Notes under the pieces: generated by a model | Told to the model about the DNA's origin: nothing | What the model saw: the letters and a program-made list of their open reading frames with translations, nothing else | Database searches by the model: none | Part shown: piece by piece, positions 11,625 through 22,199 of the stretch | Position numbering within the stretch: the stretch's first letter is position 1 | How the letters are laid out: every line of letters starts with the position of its first letter | From: Epiperipatus broadwayi | Lineage: Eukaryota > Onychophora > Udeonychophora > Euonychophora > Peripatidae | Assembly: GCA_028023455.1 (NCBI GenBank) | Contig: JAQFVV010000028.1 | Span: forward strand, 1,185,501-1,249,500 | Length of the DNA stretch: 64,000 nucleotides | Direction of reading: 5' to 3' | Made by a program: the position numbers and the translations under genes

Positions 11625-11715
11625 ACATGAAATCTACTCAGTCCAGATTCAAACTCAGGCCATAGATATAAGCAGCTGCATGATTACTGCAGAACAAGGT
11701 CTTTAATGTAATAAA
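11625..11715 (-). repeat. tRNA-like sequence
   Basis: On the minus strand 'cctgagtttgaatctggac' looks like a tRNA T-arm/B box, preceded by 'gcagtaatcatgcagctgc'. Probably a worn SINE head; the acceptor stem is not visible. Confidence 0.4.
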
Positions 11716-11719
11716 ATAC

Positions 11720-12220
11720 TTTTGTTAAAAAGAAATAAGCCAATAAAAACTATTTTTTTAAAACTAGCATCTAATGTTTTTCATTGATTATAATAAATTA
11801 AGTTCTTTTAATTGATCATTCGTTATCATACATAAAAAGTATTTTTTCTTTTATTAGCAAATATTTACAATGACATATAAATATTATAGAAAAATATTTT
11901 GATATTTAACCTATCATCTACTTTTTCAGATTTTGTTTTTTATATTCATAATTTCTTACACTAAATTCAGATCTTACAGCAAAACCTCAGAAAATGCTGA
12001 TTTCCATTGGAGATAAAAATTAGTAAATAAATAAATAAAAAGTGCCAAAAGATAAAAGACTGATTTTGAAATATGCAGTAATAAAAATTATGGCCCACAT
12101 ATGCATTTCTTTTTTTCCCAAACCTTGCTTATTTCATGATTTTTTTAAAAATCTGTATTAATATATATATACTCTTATAATAATATATGAATTTTTTTCC
12201 TGCAGTACAGGCTTTTTCAT
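11720..12220. other. AT-rich sequence, nothing recognised
   Basis: No repeat partner or coding signal found. Confidence 0.45.
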
Positions 12221-12224
12221 ACCT

Positions 12225-12350
12225 GCTCTCCAATATGTAATATATAGGGTGTTTGAACTCAGACTTTCACACGACCCTTAACTATCCACGCTATCTCATA
12301 CTGCTGACACACTTGATCACACACATGTTAAAAAGATAAATAATCATCAA
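12225..12350 (-). repeat. Family B fragment
   Basis: 'gtgtttgaactcagacttt' through 'cacacatgttaaaaagata' matches the left part of family B and stops before the hammerhead. Confidence 0.7.
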
Positions 12351-12569
12351 TAATCCTATAATAGTAAAATACTGATGATTAAGAATATAATGTTTGCCCT
12401 GAATTGGGTTGAGGGCAAGTTATCGTGCCAAAATGTTGGTTTTTTAAAATTTATTTACTTTTTATTGCTCCAAAAAGCATGATTTATAAGACATATTTTG
12501 CCCATGAAAACATTCATTTCAACGTTTTTTAATTGTACTTACATTTCAATCATATTCTGTGTCACTAAA

Positions 12570-12655
12570 TCAGGAGTTTATGCAAAAACCTTTTTGCATC
12601 CATTGATTACTTTGGCTTACACTGTGTGGCACTACTGTATAGACAGTTTAGACTC
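12570..12655. repeat. Family A fragment
   Basis: 'catccattgattactttgg' and 'gtggcactactgtatagac' match one arm of family A. The rest is gone. Confidence 0.75.
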
Positions 12656-12689
12656 TGTCCATATTCTGGGTTACTTTCAATATTTATTT

Positions 12690-13400
12690 TACAATTATTT
12701 AATTAAAGGGTATTTTAACTCAGACTTCCAAGCTCCCTTTAATTATCCACTGCATCTCATACAACTGATACACATGACCACATACACATGGGAAAGCTAA
12801 ATGATCTCCATTATATATGTATTTTATGCTGAACCAGCACTCAACTGTTGGTCTGGATCATCATCTCCCACCATATATATATAATCAGTGCTTGGTTTAT
12901 ATTAAGATAGCAATTTTTCAAACTTTAATGGACAGGCTTCAATATTCTACACTCTCCAGCCATCCATATCATTGAAAATCTGATGATGGTATGTTCAAAT
13001 CCCTTGTTTGCCTTATGGCCAATATGGGTATGATGATAAAAAACTGGCAAATAATGGATTTGAACAAAGACACCATCATCATATTTTCACTGATATGGAC
13101 AGCTGAAGAGTTGGAGAAGATTGAAGCCTGTCCATTAAAGTTTGAAGATTTGCTATCATAAACTGAGCACTGGTTACATATATATGTTTGGAAGATGATG
13201 ATCTGGACCAACTGATGAATGCTGGTTCAGCATGAAATACATATGATCATCATTTACCTTTTCCACATGTATGTGATCATGTGTATTGGTTATACGAAAT
13301 GATGTGGGTGACTAAAAAGAGCTTGTAAGTCTGAGTTCAAATAATCTCTAATTACATCAAGCTTAAGTATATATGCTACACTTGTATTTATATTTTACAA
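12690..13400. repeat. Family B inverted pair (large palindrome)
   Basis: Left arm 12690-12985 reads as in other family B copies ('aactcagacttccaagctcc' to 'caatattctacactc'). Right arm about 13075-13390 is its reverse complement ('ggacagctgaagagttgga' to 'gtctgagttcaaata'). The centre holds a further pair, 'gatgatggtatgttcaaatc' against 'ggatttgaaca...caccatcatc'. The arms could fold into a long hairpin. Each arm carries a hammerhead, pointing opposite ways. Confidence 0.85.
13198..13258 (+). ncRNA. Hammerhead ribozyme motif, family B right arm
   Basis: CTGATGA at 13212-13218, a six-pair stem II (ATGCTG/CAGCAT with loop GTT), then GAAA. Stem I outer pairing (GATGATC with GATCATC) is present, but the inner TTGG strand is shortened to TG, so the fold is probably weakened. 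Core boxes intact. Confidence 0.6.
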
Positions 13401-13837
13401 TTATTTGTTAATGCAATTACTTACTACATTTCTGTAAGGAATAATTGGAAATAAATCTTGAAAATGATCATAGAATGTGGTTAAAATGTAATTGGAAATA
13501 TAAATTGGTGTATAAACATATATATATATGATTGTAAAAAAATTGGTTCATAGGCAAACAGGATTTGTAAAAAAGAAAAGAAATAAGTATGTTGACCAGG
13601 ACCAATTTTGCAAAAAAAATACGGACTGTTTAATTATTTAATTAACTGTACCTGACTATTTATCATATAAATTATTACCTGAAAATGTCTTTCTTCTGTA
13701 GCTACAGAGAAATTTGGTTTGTAATATAAAGAAAATTTGTAAAGAATTTGAATATATGGATATTTTTTTTACATATTGGAATTACTGAACAAATTTTAAA
13801 ATAAAATAATAAACTACTTATTTACTGCATTAATTTA

Positions 13838-14340
13838 ATATAAGTAATCATAACTTTAAATATAAGTAATTGAAAGGAAAGTAATTATACTTTCCATTAA
13901 GTTATGTAATGTCAACACATATGACAGGATAGAATGATGCCAATATATATCTTTTACCTCTGCTATGTAAGCTTAGTTTTTTGAAATTATAGGGTGAATT
14001 TGTGTATTATTTTAATATAGGTGCAGACTCAATGGCTAGATATAATTACTTTCGTTTCAATGACTTATATTTGAAGTTATGATCATTTATTATTACATTT
14101 ATTAAACTGATTTTTTATGTCATATTTAAAGGTTGTAAGACTTAATTGTGATCACCTGAATATGTCAATGATAATTTCAGATAATTTAGTTTGCACATAA
14201 ATTAAAGTAATGGACAAATTCACCCCTATAATTTAAAACTACATCAGAATATTAATTTTATATCATACTATCTTTTCATAGTTGCTGACATAGAAATATA
14301 GGTACTTCCATTTCAATTACTTATTGAATTAATTGTAACT
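13838..14340. repeat. Foldback, family J relative
   Basis: 13838-13890 ('aagtaatcataactttaaat') is the reverse complement of about 14040-14090. A second pair ('gaaattatagggtgaattt' at 13984-14001 with 'aattcacccctataattta' at 14217-14236) overlaps it. 'catatttaaaggttgtaa' links it to the J units at 6.6 and 7.1 kb. Confidence 0.65.
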
Positions 14341-14374
14341 GCCTATCTATAATCAAACAAATAAGTTTTGAAGT

Positions 14375-14480
14375 GTTGTTAGCCGAGAGGTCAGTGCAGT
14401 CACCTTGCAAGCAAGCAGTTGGTTGCAGACGGTTGTTGCAGGTTCATCTCCCGGCCAATTCTATGACATATGGAAAAAAA
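14375..14480 (+). mobile_element. tRNA-derived SINE, subtype 2
   Basis: Starts 'gttgttagccgagaggtc' (A-box-like), ends with a B-box-like 'gcaggttcatctcccgg' and the family tail 'ctatgacatatggaaaaaa'. It has the same middle insert ('gttggttgcagacggttg') as the minus-strand copy at 44289-44391. These two form a subtype distinct from the copies at 27.7, 39.4, 45.4 and 62.3 kb. Transcribed in life by RNA polymerase III from its internal promoter; mobilised by a LINE in trans. Confidence 0.8.
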
Positions 14481-14489
14481 TGTTTCACA

Positions 14490-15445
14490 CTCAATTCTAA
14501 AGAACCTTTCATATAAATGCCATTTTTGGAATTAAAACTCAGCATTTCCAAATAAACTTTAAATTCTTTTAGTATGGACTTGTAACCCCTATACAAAAAA
14601 TTGATCAACTTTTATTACTTCTTTTGTAGGATTATTGTGAATAGAAGCTACATTTGTATTTCTTATAATATTAGAGTGATGGCACTGTACTAATAAATAA
14701 TGGATTCTAGATTTTGCTAAGAATTAGAAAGAAAATCACCAGAAATAAATTAATGATAATTATCCATTGTTTTCTTATTGCTCGTTTGATTGCTATATTT
14801 AAAAGATTTTCTAGACACACTTAAAATTAGTGTTTAAGATCATTAAAATAAGATGAAGACCTGATATCAGATCATTACATAAGCGAATCTATTTGGGGTT
14901 CAAAATTCCAAAATTTTATAAATGTCAGTCTGTTATCATGATAGTACAAAAAATTAAGCTGTTTGTTGAGTGTAGTGCATTAGTTTCAGTTAAGTCTTCA
15001 CAGGCAAAACCATCAATTAGAAAACAGTCAGAGAATTGGATATAATATTTAAGCTTACAGTAGGTGACTTTAGAGGGAGCAAAAACATTTTATTTCAAAG
15101 TATTTGTTTGCAAAATGAGAAAGTCATGGGATATTCTGTTGGTTCTAAGACCTCTCAAGATTCAACAAATTCATTTTTAGGTCATTTAAAAAAATCCTAT
15201 ACCTTTTAGGTATTTTTATCCTACCAAATTAAAAAAAAATATTATGCTAAAACACATGAGAAATATGGTGGGTATTAATATACATTTTAAATTGACTTTC
15301 ATCTATATGAAGTCTATATAAAGATTCCTAACGGATAAAGTTTTTCTTTCATTCTGCATTTAAAAAAATAGTATTCCAGCAATTAAAAGTTATGCAATGG
15401 TCTAGAACTACAATCTTGATCATGTGACTCTTTTTATATGAGTAA
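14490..15445. other. AT-rich sequence, nothing recognised
   Basis: No gene or repeat partner found. Confidence 0.45.
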
Positions 15446-15451
15446 ATTCAT

Positions 15452-15985
15452 ATATTATTAAAACAGGCAAAACTCTCCATACAGTAGTGACACTCAGTGC
15501 AAGCCAGAGTAATCAATGGATGCCAGAAGGCTTGTACATAAAATCCCTATCTAGTGCCTACTCATTTAATATCCCCAGACTAGTTTCTAGATTGTTGTTT
15601 TAGTCAGTGAGGAGCCTTGGATCTGAGAGCACTGCACCTAGATCTTAGGATCTAATGCAACCGTCCAGCAGCTACCTTTTATCTCTACTTAACTACAAAA
15701 CTATGAGAATAAAATGGAAAACATAATATTTTTAATCCAACCTCATTAGCTTATATAATCATATAAGTCTGAACTCAGTTCAGTACCCTTACATTTTGGT
15801 GTCTTTGGTTCTTTAATAACCATAGCCACCACTATCCTATTAGGCAGGATTGATGTTAAACCGCTAAACATCACATGATCGCACCGAGTGGCACTACTGT
15901 ATGGAGTTTTGCCTGTTTTAATAACAGTTATGTGCTAGCATAAGAAATGGTGATCATGTGATGTTTAGTGGTTTAAATTCACATG
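15452..15985. repeat. Family A repeat, near full length
   Basis: Begins 'attattaaaacaggcaaaac', carries 'ccagagtaatcaatggatgc', 'ccccagactagtttct', the conserved tail 'ccttggatctgagagcac', and later 'ctaaacatcacatgatcgc' and an inverted terminal part 'ggtgatcatgtgatgttt'. The hammerhead box is damaged ('ctgacta' instead of CTGATGA on the minus strand). Confidence 0.85.
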
Positions 15986-16159
15986 TGAAATAACTTTTGA
16001 AGTCTGACTTCACTTATAAAAAATAAAACAATAAATGAATAATCTATGATCTGATGAATGACTAATGAAAATTATTAATATACTTCCATTAAGTTGGTTG
16101 TGTCAAAGTAATGAGGGCAATAAGTTTGACACTTAGTAATTAGCTATCTATATATACTT

Positions 16160-16260
16160 AACAATGATAAAAATATATGTAAGATATTGTGATCTGGGCT
16201 AACTGATGAATTTTAGTTCAGCACAAAAAATGTGCCTCTGGGGATTATACATTTTTATTC
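16160..16260 (+). repeat. Family B fragment (decayed)
   Basis: 'gatctgggctaactgatgaa' then 'agttcagcac' matches the hammerhead part of family B. CTGATGA is kept, but stem II and GAAA are degraded. Confidence 0.55.
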
Positions 16261-16299
16261 ATGTCTTTAGTCATATGTTTATGATTACCCTCCTCCATA

Positions 16300-17670
16300 A
16301 GGTGTTTAAAATGGATAGAAACTAGTCCCTACCTTATATGAGAGTGATGTAGTAGAAATTACATTAAATAAATAATCTCTAGACTAATGAATGACTAATA
16401 AAAATTATTAGTAAGTAAATTTGTTAATAAAATATACTTTCAATATTTTTTTTGAATTAATATGTATCTAGAATGAAACATTCATCCTTCCACAAGGTAT
16501 TAAAAATGAGTAGAAATCAGGCTCTACTTTGTGTTAGAATGAAGTATCCCCATGGGTATGGGAATTGGAGTGGATTTTTGGCCCCATTGATAAAATTTCC
16601 CTTTGACAAATACTGTCTTTTTCAGATTTTTATTTGAACTTATATTAAGCCAATATTATCTTAATTTCACTTTCAACCATTAAATGATAGCATAAACCAA
16701 AAAAAGATCATTGCAAGTAGCCACAGGAGAGAGAAGGAACTTTGGAGGGCCATCATAATTCTCTCAAAATGATCTCTAAATAAAAACTTTATTTTTCTTA
16801 ATCAGTAAGTTAATTAACATTATATTTAATAACAATTAAATCTATAAACTTTAATATATTAAAATCCAAAATATTCCACCTCAATAATACATTTAATATT
16901 AGAATTAAAATCTTTCAATTCAATAAAATTCTTCAATTTATCTCAATAACAAATACACATTTATATATCTAACAAACAACTAAAATGTTAGGAATGATTT
17001 GCATTTGGTTTGAATTGTGGGTAAATATATGAGTATATTTATATGTATGTTTTTGCTAATAGTTTTACTTGAGAAGGTCTGTTTGTTTAATAAATAAAAC
17101 CATAGTTGTGCTGAAAATTTTGTCAAAAGTTTTAAAATTTTGATGGTATTTTTACTAGTATATTTTTATTCTACACGTATATAGTTTCATTATCATGTGA
17201 CATATAATATATTATCAGGATTAAACAATAACACCCATTTTTAATATTATGAGTCAATCCCTTAATACAATTTAATACTGTATTAATACATAGACAATTA
17301 TTAGATCATAAATCTGTTATTTTCTTCAGATTTTTTATGATTTGTCTTTTTTTTATTGTAAATTCTCAGAAATATATAATTATCTGAAACAGTATTAAAC
17401 CTTCATGCACTAATTATCAGATTTTTTTAATTATCTACATATCTATTTATATATATAAAAAGCTCAATCTTTGTATGATGTTTCAATTTTTTAATCTTCA
17501 GGCAATAATTAAAAGTTTAGAAAATCCTACAGCTTGTGCATGAAGATTCAATATTACTTCAAGTAATCATGTACATTCTTCCCTCTTCATTATCTTCTAT
17601 AGATTTTTTAGTAACAAATATAATTAATAACTTCTTTTTTTTACACTTTATGCAATGAAATCATATTTTT
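16300..17670. other. AT-rich sequence, nothing recognised
   Basis: No gene seen. Two stretches ('gaatgactaatgaaaatta' near 16053 and 'gaatgactaataaaaatta' near 16388) are similar to each other and mark an old direct repeat of about 335 bp period. Confidence 0.45.
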
Positions 17671-17674
17671 CTAT

Positions 17675-17905
17675 AAATAATTTTTTACAGTTTCAACCAC
17701 TCAGCAGTCTTCATCAGGGCTACAAAATAATGAAATACATATGACTAAATAAAAATATATTATAATTATATCTAAACATACATAATTCATATTGATGTTT
17801 AGACATAATTAAGGTACAATATATTGTTTATTTACTCATATGTATTTAATTATTTTTGTAGCCCTGATGAAGAATGCTGTCAGATGATATTTTAGAAACT
17901 AAATA
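17675..17905. repeat. Foldback family K with hammerhead-like boxes
   Basis: Inverted arms at about 17690-17770 and 17810-17895. The minus-strand reading of the left arm gives 'CTGATGA', an 'agactg...gtggt' hairpin and 'TGAAAC'; the right arm has CTGATGA on the plus strand but a damaged second box. Same layout as 26.1, 31.5, 40.2, 47.4 and 63.8 kb. Confidence 0.65.
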
Positions 17906-18254
17906 AATAATTTGTGTAAGCAAGATGTTTGCATTGAGTAATGTATAAAATAAATAATTTTTAATTACAAAGATATTGTGACAATAAGGTGTTAATTTTT
18001 ACGTATATTTGAAAACAGTTTAACAACCATTAGCCATTTCAAACAAATAACTAAAGCTATTAGAAAAAAGAAATGACTCCCAAAATGCATCTCTGCTAAA
18101 CCATCATCAACAGTTGATCTTCCTGCGATATGAAATGTCTTGATCATTCATTATTTTTCATGTATATTTTGACCCATTTTAATTTTCAGAAGTATAATTT
18201 TTATAAAATCTTAATTCACAATTTCTAGATAATATATAAAATAGAAATTAAGAG

Positions 18255-18480
18255 TACCAAACTCTTCATACAGTAATGCCACCAAGTGCAAACCTTCATA
18301 ATCAATGGATGCAGGAAAGTGTGTGCATAAAATCCCTATCTAGTGCCTACTCATTCAACATCCCCAGACTAGTTTCTAACTTGTGGCTTTCATCAGTGAG
18401 AAGCCTTGGATTTGAGAGCACTGCACCTAGATATTAGGATCTAAGGCAAATGAAATGGTGATCATGTGAGGTAAAAATAG
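18255..18480 (-). repeat. Family A repeat, partial, with hammerhead motif
   Basis: Covers 'ctcttcatacagtaatgcc' to 'ttaggatctaaggc' and ends with 'ggtgatcatgtga'. On the minus strand, 18361-18403 holds CTGATGA, a short stem II, GAAACTAGTC and the TGGGGA strand of stem I. Stem II has weak pairs (AGC with GTT). Confidence 0.75.
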
Positions 18481-18544
18481 AAATTCATATAACATTACTA
18501 GCCCCAAAAACCAAATTTTACTAAAATGCTTCCACAATGATAGT

Positions 18545-18625
18545 TTCAGCTATTAACAAATAGACCATTTTAAGTGATATTCAATTAGACATGCAATGTA
18601 TATATGTTGTATGTTTAGTATTATT
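18545..18625. repeat. Copy of the small palindromic element
   Basis: 'attaacaaatagacc' through 'atatgttgtatgtttagta' repeats the left arm and loop of the element interrupted by the RTE just to the right. Confidence 0.65.
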
Positions 18626-18630
18626 CTTCC

Positions 18631-18690
18631 ACAGACATGGATTCACCTATTAACAAATAGACCTTTTCAAATGAAATTCAACTAAACATG

Positions 18691-18692
<2 letters not shown>
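18631..18692. repeat. Left arm of small palindromic element split by the RTE
   Basis: 'ctattaacaaatagacctt' through 'caactaaacatgcaatata' is the reverse complement of 22063-22112 ('aaaaggtctatttgttaata'). The loop ('atatgttgtatgtttag') lies on the far side of the RTE at 22043-22060. Without the RTE this would be a hairpin element of roughly 120 bp. Confidence 0.75.
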
Positions 18693-18732
<40 letters not shown>

Positions 18733-18740
18733 GAAATATA

Positions 18741-18780
<40 letters not shown>
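18692..18780. repeat. (TA)n microsatellite
   Basis: Two TA tracts separated by 'cgaaatatatga', at the 3' junction of the RTE. Confidence 0.95.
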
Positions 18781-18782
<2 letters not shown>

Positions 18783-18785
18783 TTA

Positions 18786-19871
18786 TCAACCATTATCAAT
18801 CCACTGCAGGATGAAGGTCTCTCCAAATTTAATCCATCTTCTCCGATTTTCAGCTTCTCTTCTCCACCTCACCCCTGCACACTTTCTTATTTCATCCATC
18901 CATCTCACATGTGGTCTCTTTCTGGGTCTTTTACAATCTCTTGGAATCCAGTTTAAAATTTCAATTGTCCATCTATTATCATCTCTTCTAGCAATATGTC
19001 CAGCCCAACTCCACTTCAATGTTTTAATTTTTTCAATGAGGTCAGTAACACCCGTTTGTTCTCTAACCCATACATTGCGTTTTCGATCTCTTCTTGTTAC
19101 TCCCAACATACATCTCTCCATACTTCTTTGAGTGGTCTGAAGTCTCTGTATTGCTCTTCTATTAAGTGTCCAAGTCTCAGATCCATAAGTAAGAACTGGT
19201 AAAACACATTTGTTAAAAACCTTCCTTTTCAAACACATAGGCATATTTCCTTTTAGTATCAAGTTATTTCTACCAAAAGCACTCCAACCAAGTTTAATTC
19301 TATGATTAATTTCTTCCATTATGTTTCCATCTGTATTAATAATCTGACCAAGGTATTTGTAACTATTAACTTCTTCTAATTCATCATAATCAATCTTTAT
19401 TTTCATATTTTGAGCAAATCGATTAAACATTACTTTAGTCTTTTTAACATTTATCTTTAGTCCTACTTTCCTACTTTCATCTGATAATTCCTGCAACATA
19501 TCCTGCAGCTCTGAAGCATTATTTGCAAAAACAACTACATCATCTGTGAAATCTAAATGACTTAAATAATCTCCATTTACTTTCACTCCTTTAGTTTCCC
19601 ATTTTAATCCACAAAATACTTCTTGCAGCACTGCTGTAAAAAGTTTTGGAGATATGGAGTCACCTTGTCTTACACCTTTCTCAATGTTGACTTTCCCAGT
19701 ATCATTATGTAATCTAATTGTTGCTGTTGCATTTTTATAAATATTCTTCAAAATATGACAATATCCTGGATCTATACCTTGATGATCCAATGCTTTAATC
19801 ACTGAAGAAATGTTTATAGAATCAAATGCCTTTTCATAATCTACAAATCCAAAACATAATGACAACTCATA
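18786..19871 (-). pseudogene. RTE reverse transcriptase C-terminal half
   Basis: Carries FVDYEKAFDSI (first catalytic Asp), GVRQGDSISPKLFT, and LDFTDDVVVFAN, where the usual FADD box reads FTDD. Then GLKINVKKTKVM and YKYLGQIINTDG, and the RTE C-terminal region with VLTYGSETWTL, WAGHIARRDDNRW, RPRKRPHVRW and a terminal ILQWIDNG. The stop (TGA, complement of 18786-18788) is only a few bases from the element's 3' end. The Ala-to-Thr change in the active-site box may reduce activity. 359 codons are open in this segment, so decay is recent. Confidence 0.9.
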
Positions 19872-19872
19872 T

Positions 19873-20880
19873 TCATTTTGACCTTTCTATAACTTCTCTC
19901 AACACCTGGATATGATCTACTGTACTAAAACCACTTTTAAATCCAGCTTGTTCTCTTGGTTGGTGGAAATCCAATGTTCTCTGTAGATGAGTTGTAATTA
20001 TCTTGGTAAAAATTTTATATAAAACTGATAAAAGGCTGATAGGTCTGTAATTTCTAATATCTTCTTTATCACCTTTTTTAAATATTAATATTATTACTGC
20101 ATTCTTCCAATCATCCAGTACATCTTTATCATTTAGACATTTGGTATATAACTTTGCTAAAAAAATTTCTATTTCTTCACCTGCTTCTTTTAATATATCA
20201 ATTATAATTCCATCATTACCTGGAGCCTTTCCCTTCTTCATACATTTAATTGCATGTCTCACTTCTTCATTTAAAATTCTGGGCAATTTGGAAGATGTAA
20301 TAGATATAGGAGGTACTTGTTCTTTATTACTATATAATTCTTGATAAAAATCTTCTACCAATTTCATGATGTCATCTCTCTTTTTAGTAACAATTCCATC
20401 TTTTTTTCTTATTGCAGATATAAATTTCCTTCCAATACCAAAATGTTGTTTTACATTCTTGAGACTTTTATTTTCTTCTACAGCTTTCCTTACTAGTTCA
20501 CAATTATACTTTCTTATATCATTTTCAACTCTTTTCCGCACCATTTTACAAAATTCAAGATATTCAATTCTTTTTAATGCATCATTTTTGTATATCTTCA
20601 TATTCCTTCTTTTCTTCATAAATTCTCCAGTCTCAGTAGAAATTTTATTGGTCAATTGCTGCTTTTTTCTACCAGCTATCTTTGTTGCAGTTTTTAAAAG
20701 TGTATCAGTTATTTTCATATTAATTTCATTCAAATCTGAATCATGCTCAAAATCTACTAATACTTGAAACCAATTTCTAAGTTCTAATTTAAATTCATTA
20801 GAATGTTTCTGAAAATTAGGAATATCAACTGTAAATATTGTTTTTCTTAATAATTTTTGTCTCTCTAGTTTCACATTAAC
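19873..20880 (-). pseudogene. RTE linker and N-terminal reverse transcriptase
   Basis: Continues from the endonuclease (RVNVKLERQKLL). The linker is rich in Lys and Arg. Reverse transcriptase starts with KCMKKGKAPGNDGI, followed by WKNAVIILIFKKGDKEDI and NYRPISLLSVLYKIF, the classic RT blocks 1 and 2a, then QAGFKSGFSTVDHI. The frame breaks at about 19872 by one extra base after ERSK, and the next frame takes over in the sequence FVDYEKAFD. Catalyses target-primed cDNA synthesis in intact relatives. Confidence 0.88.
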
Positions 20881-20889
20881 ACGTATCTT

Positions 20890-21736
20890 ACACCTTACTA
20901 ATCAATGATCACTTCCTGTGTTAAATTTATTAAGAACATTACAATCTTGAAATATGTATTTCCTATTAGTCAAAATATAATCCAATTCTGCTGTACCTTC
21001 ATTTGGATGCTTTCATGTCCATTTCCTTTTAACATTTTTCTCAAAAAAAGAATTCATAATATTCTTTTTCTGCAAACTCAACAAGTCTATGTCCTCTCTC
21101 ATTTCTATTATCATAACCAAAATTACCTACAGCACTTTCATCTTTCATTTGTTTACCAATTCTAACATTAAAATCTCCCATAACGATTTTAAAATGTTGT
21201 TTACTCTGATCAAAAGCCTTTTGTACATCCATATAAAAATCTTCTACTACTTCATCACTATGAGAACTTGTTGGGGCATAAACCTGAATTATCTGCATTT
21301 GATATCTGCTATTAAGTTGTATAACTAATCTTGCCACTCTGTCTGATACACCATCAATCTCCACAATATTGTTCTTCCACTTTTTATTTATAATGAATCC
21401 TACTCCACTTGTATTTCCAATATTTGTGCCTTTATAATAGAGTATATGTCCACTTTTTAAATCAATTGTCTCTTCACCTTTTCTTCTAACTTCACAAAGT
21501 CCAATAATGTCCCATTTAATATAAGAGAGTTCTTCTTCTAATTCTTGCAATCTTCCTTCACTTGAAAGTGATCTGCAGTTGTAAGTACCTAAATAAAAAG
21601 TCATCATCAAATGGCAGCCTTGGTCCACAATCAGGGGATTCTTAGCACCCTCCACCTTCGGCCACCAACCGCTGCCTTGGTTGGTGACTTTACAGCCTCC
21701 TGGGAATAAGGGCCATGCTTTATTTTTGTCTGTCAT
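20890..21736 (-). pseudogene. RTE endonuclease domain
   Basis: Apurinic/apyrimidinic-type endonuclease that nicks target DNA for reverse transcription. Visible motifs in order: TYNCRSL (metal-binding Asn), GLCEVRRKGEE (catalytic Glu), QVYAPTSS, VMGDFNVRIG (Asp/Asn pair) and, after a frameshift near 21041, LDYILTNRKY and GSDH (catalytic His). Two in-frame stops sit in the last part: one where Trp is expected after KRK, one directly after GSDH where Arg is usual. The Met at 21736 opens the frame, with MTDKNKAWPLFPGG before the domain. Similar host-annotated proteins are often named craniofacial development protein 2-like. Dead by mutation. Confidence 0.88.
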
Positions 21737-22036
21737 AATTGTATATATGTATTGGAAAAATATTTATCATTTACACAAACATTCATTCTGCCTTATCAGG
21801 CACTGAGAAGAAAGACCATGGTGTTTCTTGATCTTAAACTCAGAGGTAAAAAGCCAATAAACTCACCATGCTGGCTAATGCGTGTTGGTGAGCAGCCCAT
21901 CCATGTTCATATACTATATGAATAATCACATAGTAATAACAGCTGCAACGACAAGAACGTATGGAGTGGACATTAGGAATTTGCCCTGCTCGGTTCCTTT
22001 AAGGCCTCCAAGAGGAATCAAAAGGTCTCCTTTCAG

Positions 22037-22115
22037 TTAATATATATGTTGTATGTTTAGTTTGATGTATGTTTAATTGAATTTCACTTGAAAAGGTCTA
22101 TTTGTTAATACATGA
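22037..22115. repeat. Loop and right arm of the palindromic element split by the RTE
   Basis: 'ttaatatatatgttgtatgt' then 'gtttaattgaatttcacttg' and 'aaaaggtctatttgttaata' complement the left arm at 18631-18692. Confidence 0.75.
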
Positions 22116-22199
22116 AATCATAGTATTGTAATGTTATATAAATGTCTATTTTATTTATATTTACTAGTCTAGTGTTAGGCAGTATTTAATAGACAATAT

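Larger units (their letters stand above)
18781..22035 (-). mobile_element. RTE-class non-LTR retrotransposon, near full length
   Basis: Order on the minus strand: 5' region (about 22035-21737), apurinic-like endonuclease (21736-20890), linker, reverse transcriptase and C-terminal region (20874-18786), then a very short 3' end with 'tgataatg' just after the stop. A missing long 3' UTR and a short-repeat tail are typical of RTE. It lies inside a small palindromic element (18631-18692 and 22037-22115). Two frameshifts and at least two stops make it non-autonomous. Truncated relatives in the window share its 3' end. Confidence 0.9.

Noticed and set aside
12969-13211. 80-codon minus-strand frame, and 12498-12800 on plus
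   Set aside because: They cross family A and B repeats; no protein similarity.
18688-19131. 147-codon plus-strand frame and others at 18996-19202 and 20141-21328
   Set aside because: They lie opposite the RTE coding region, and the first starts in a TA repeat.
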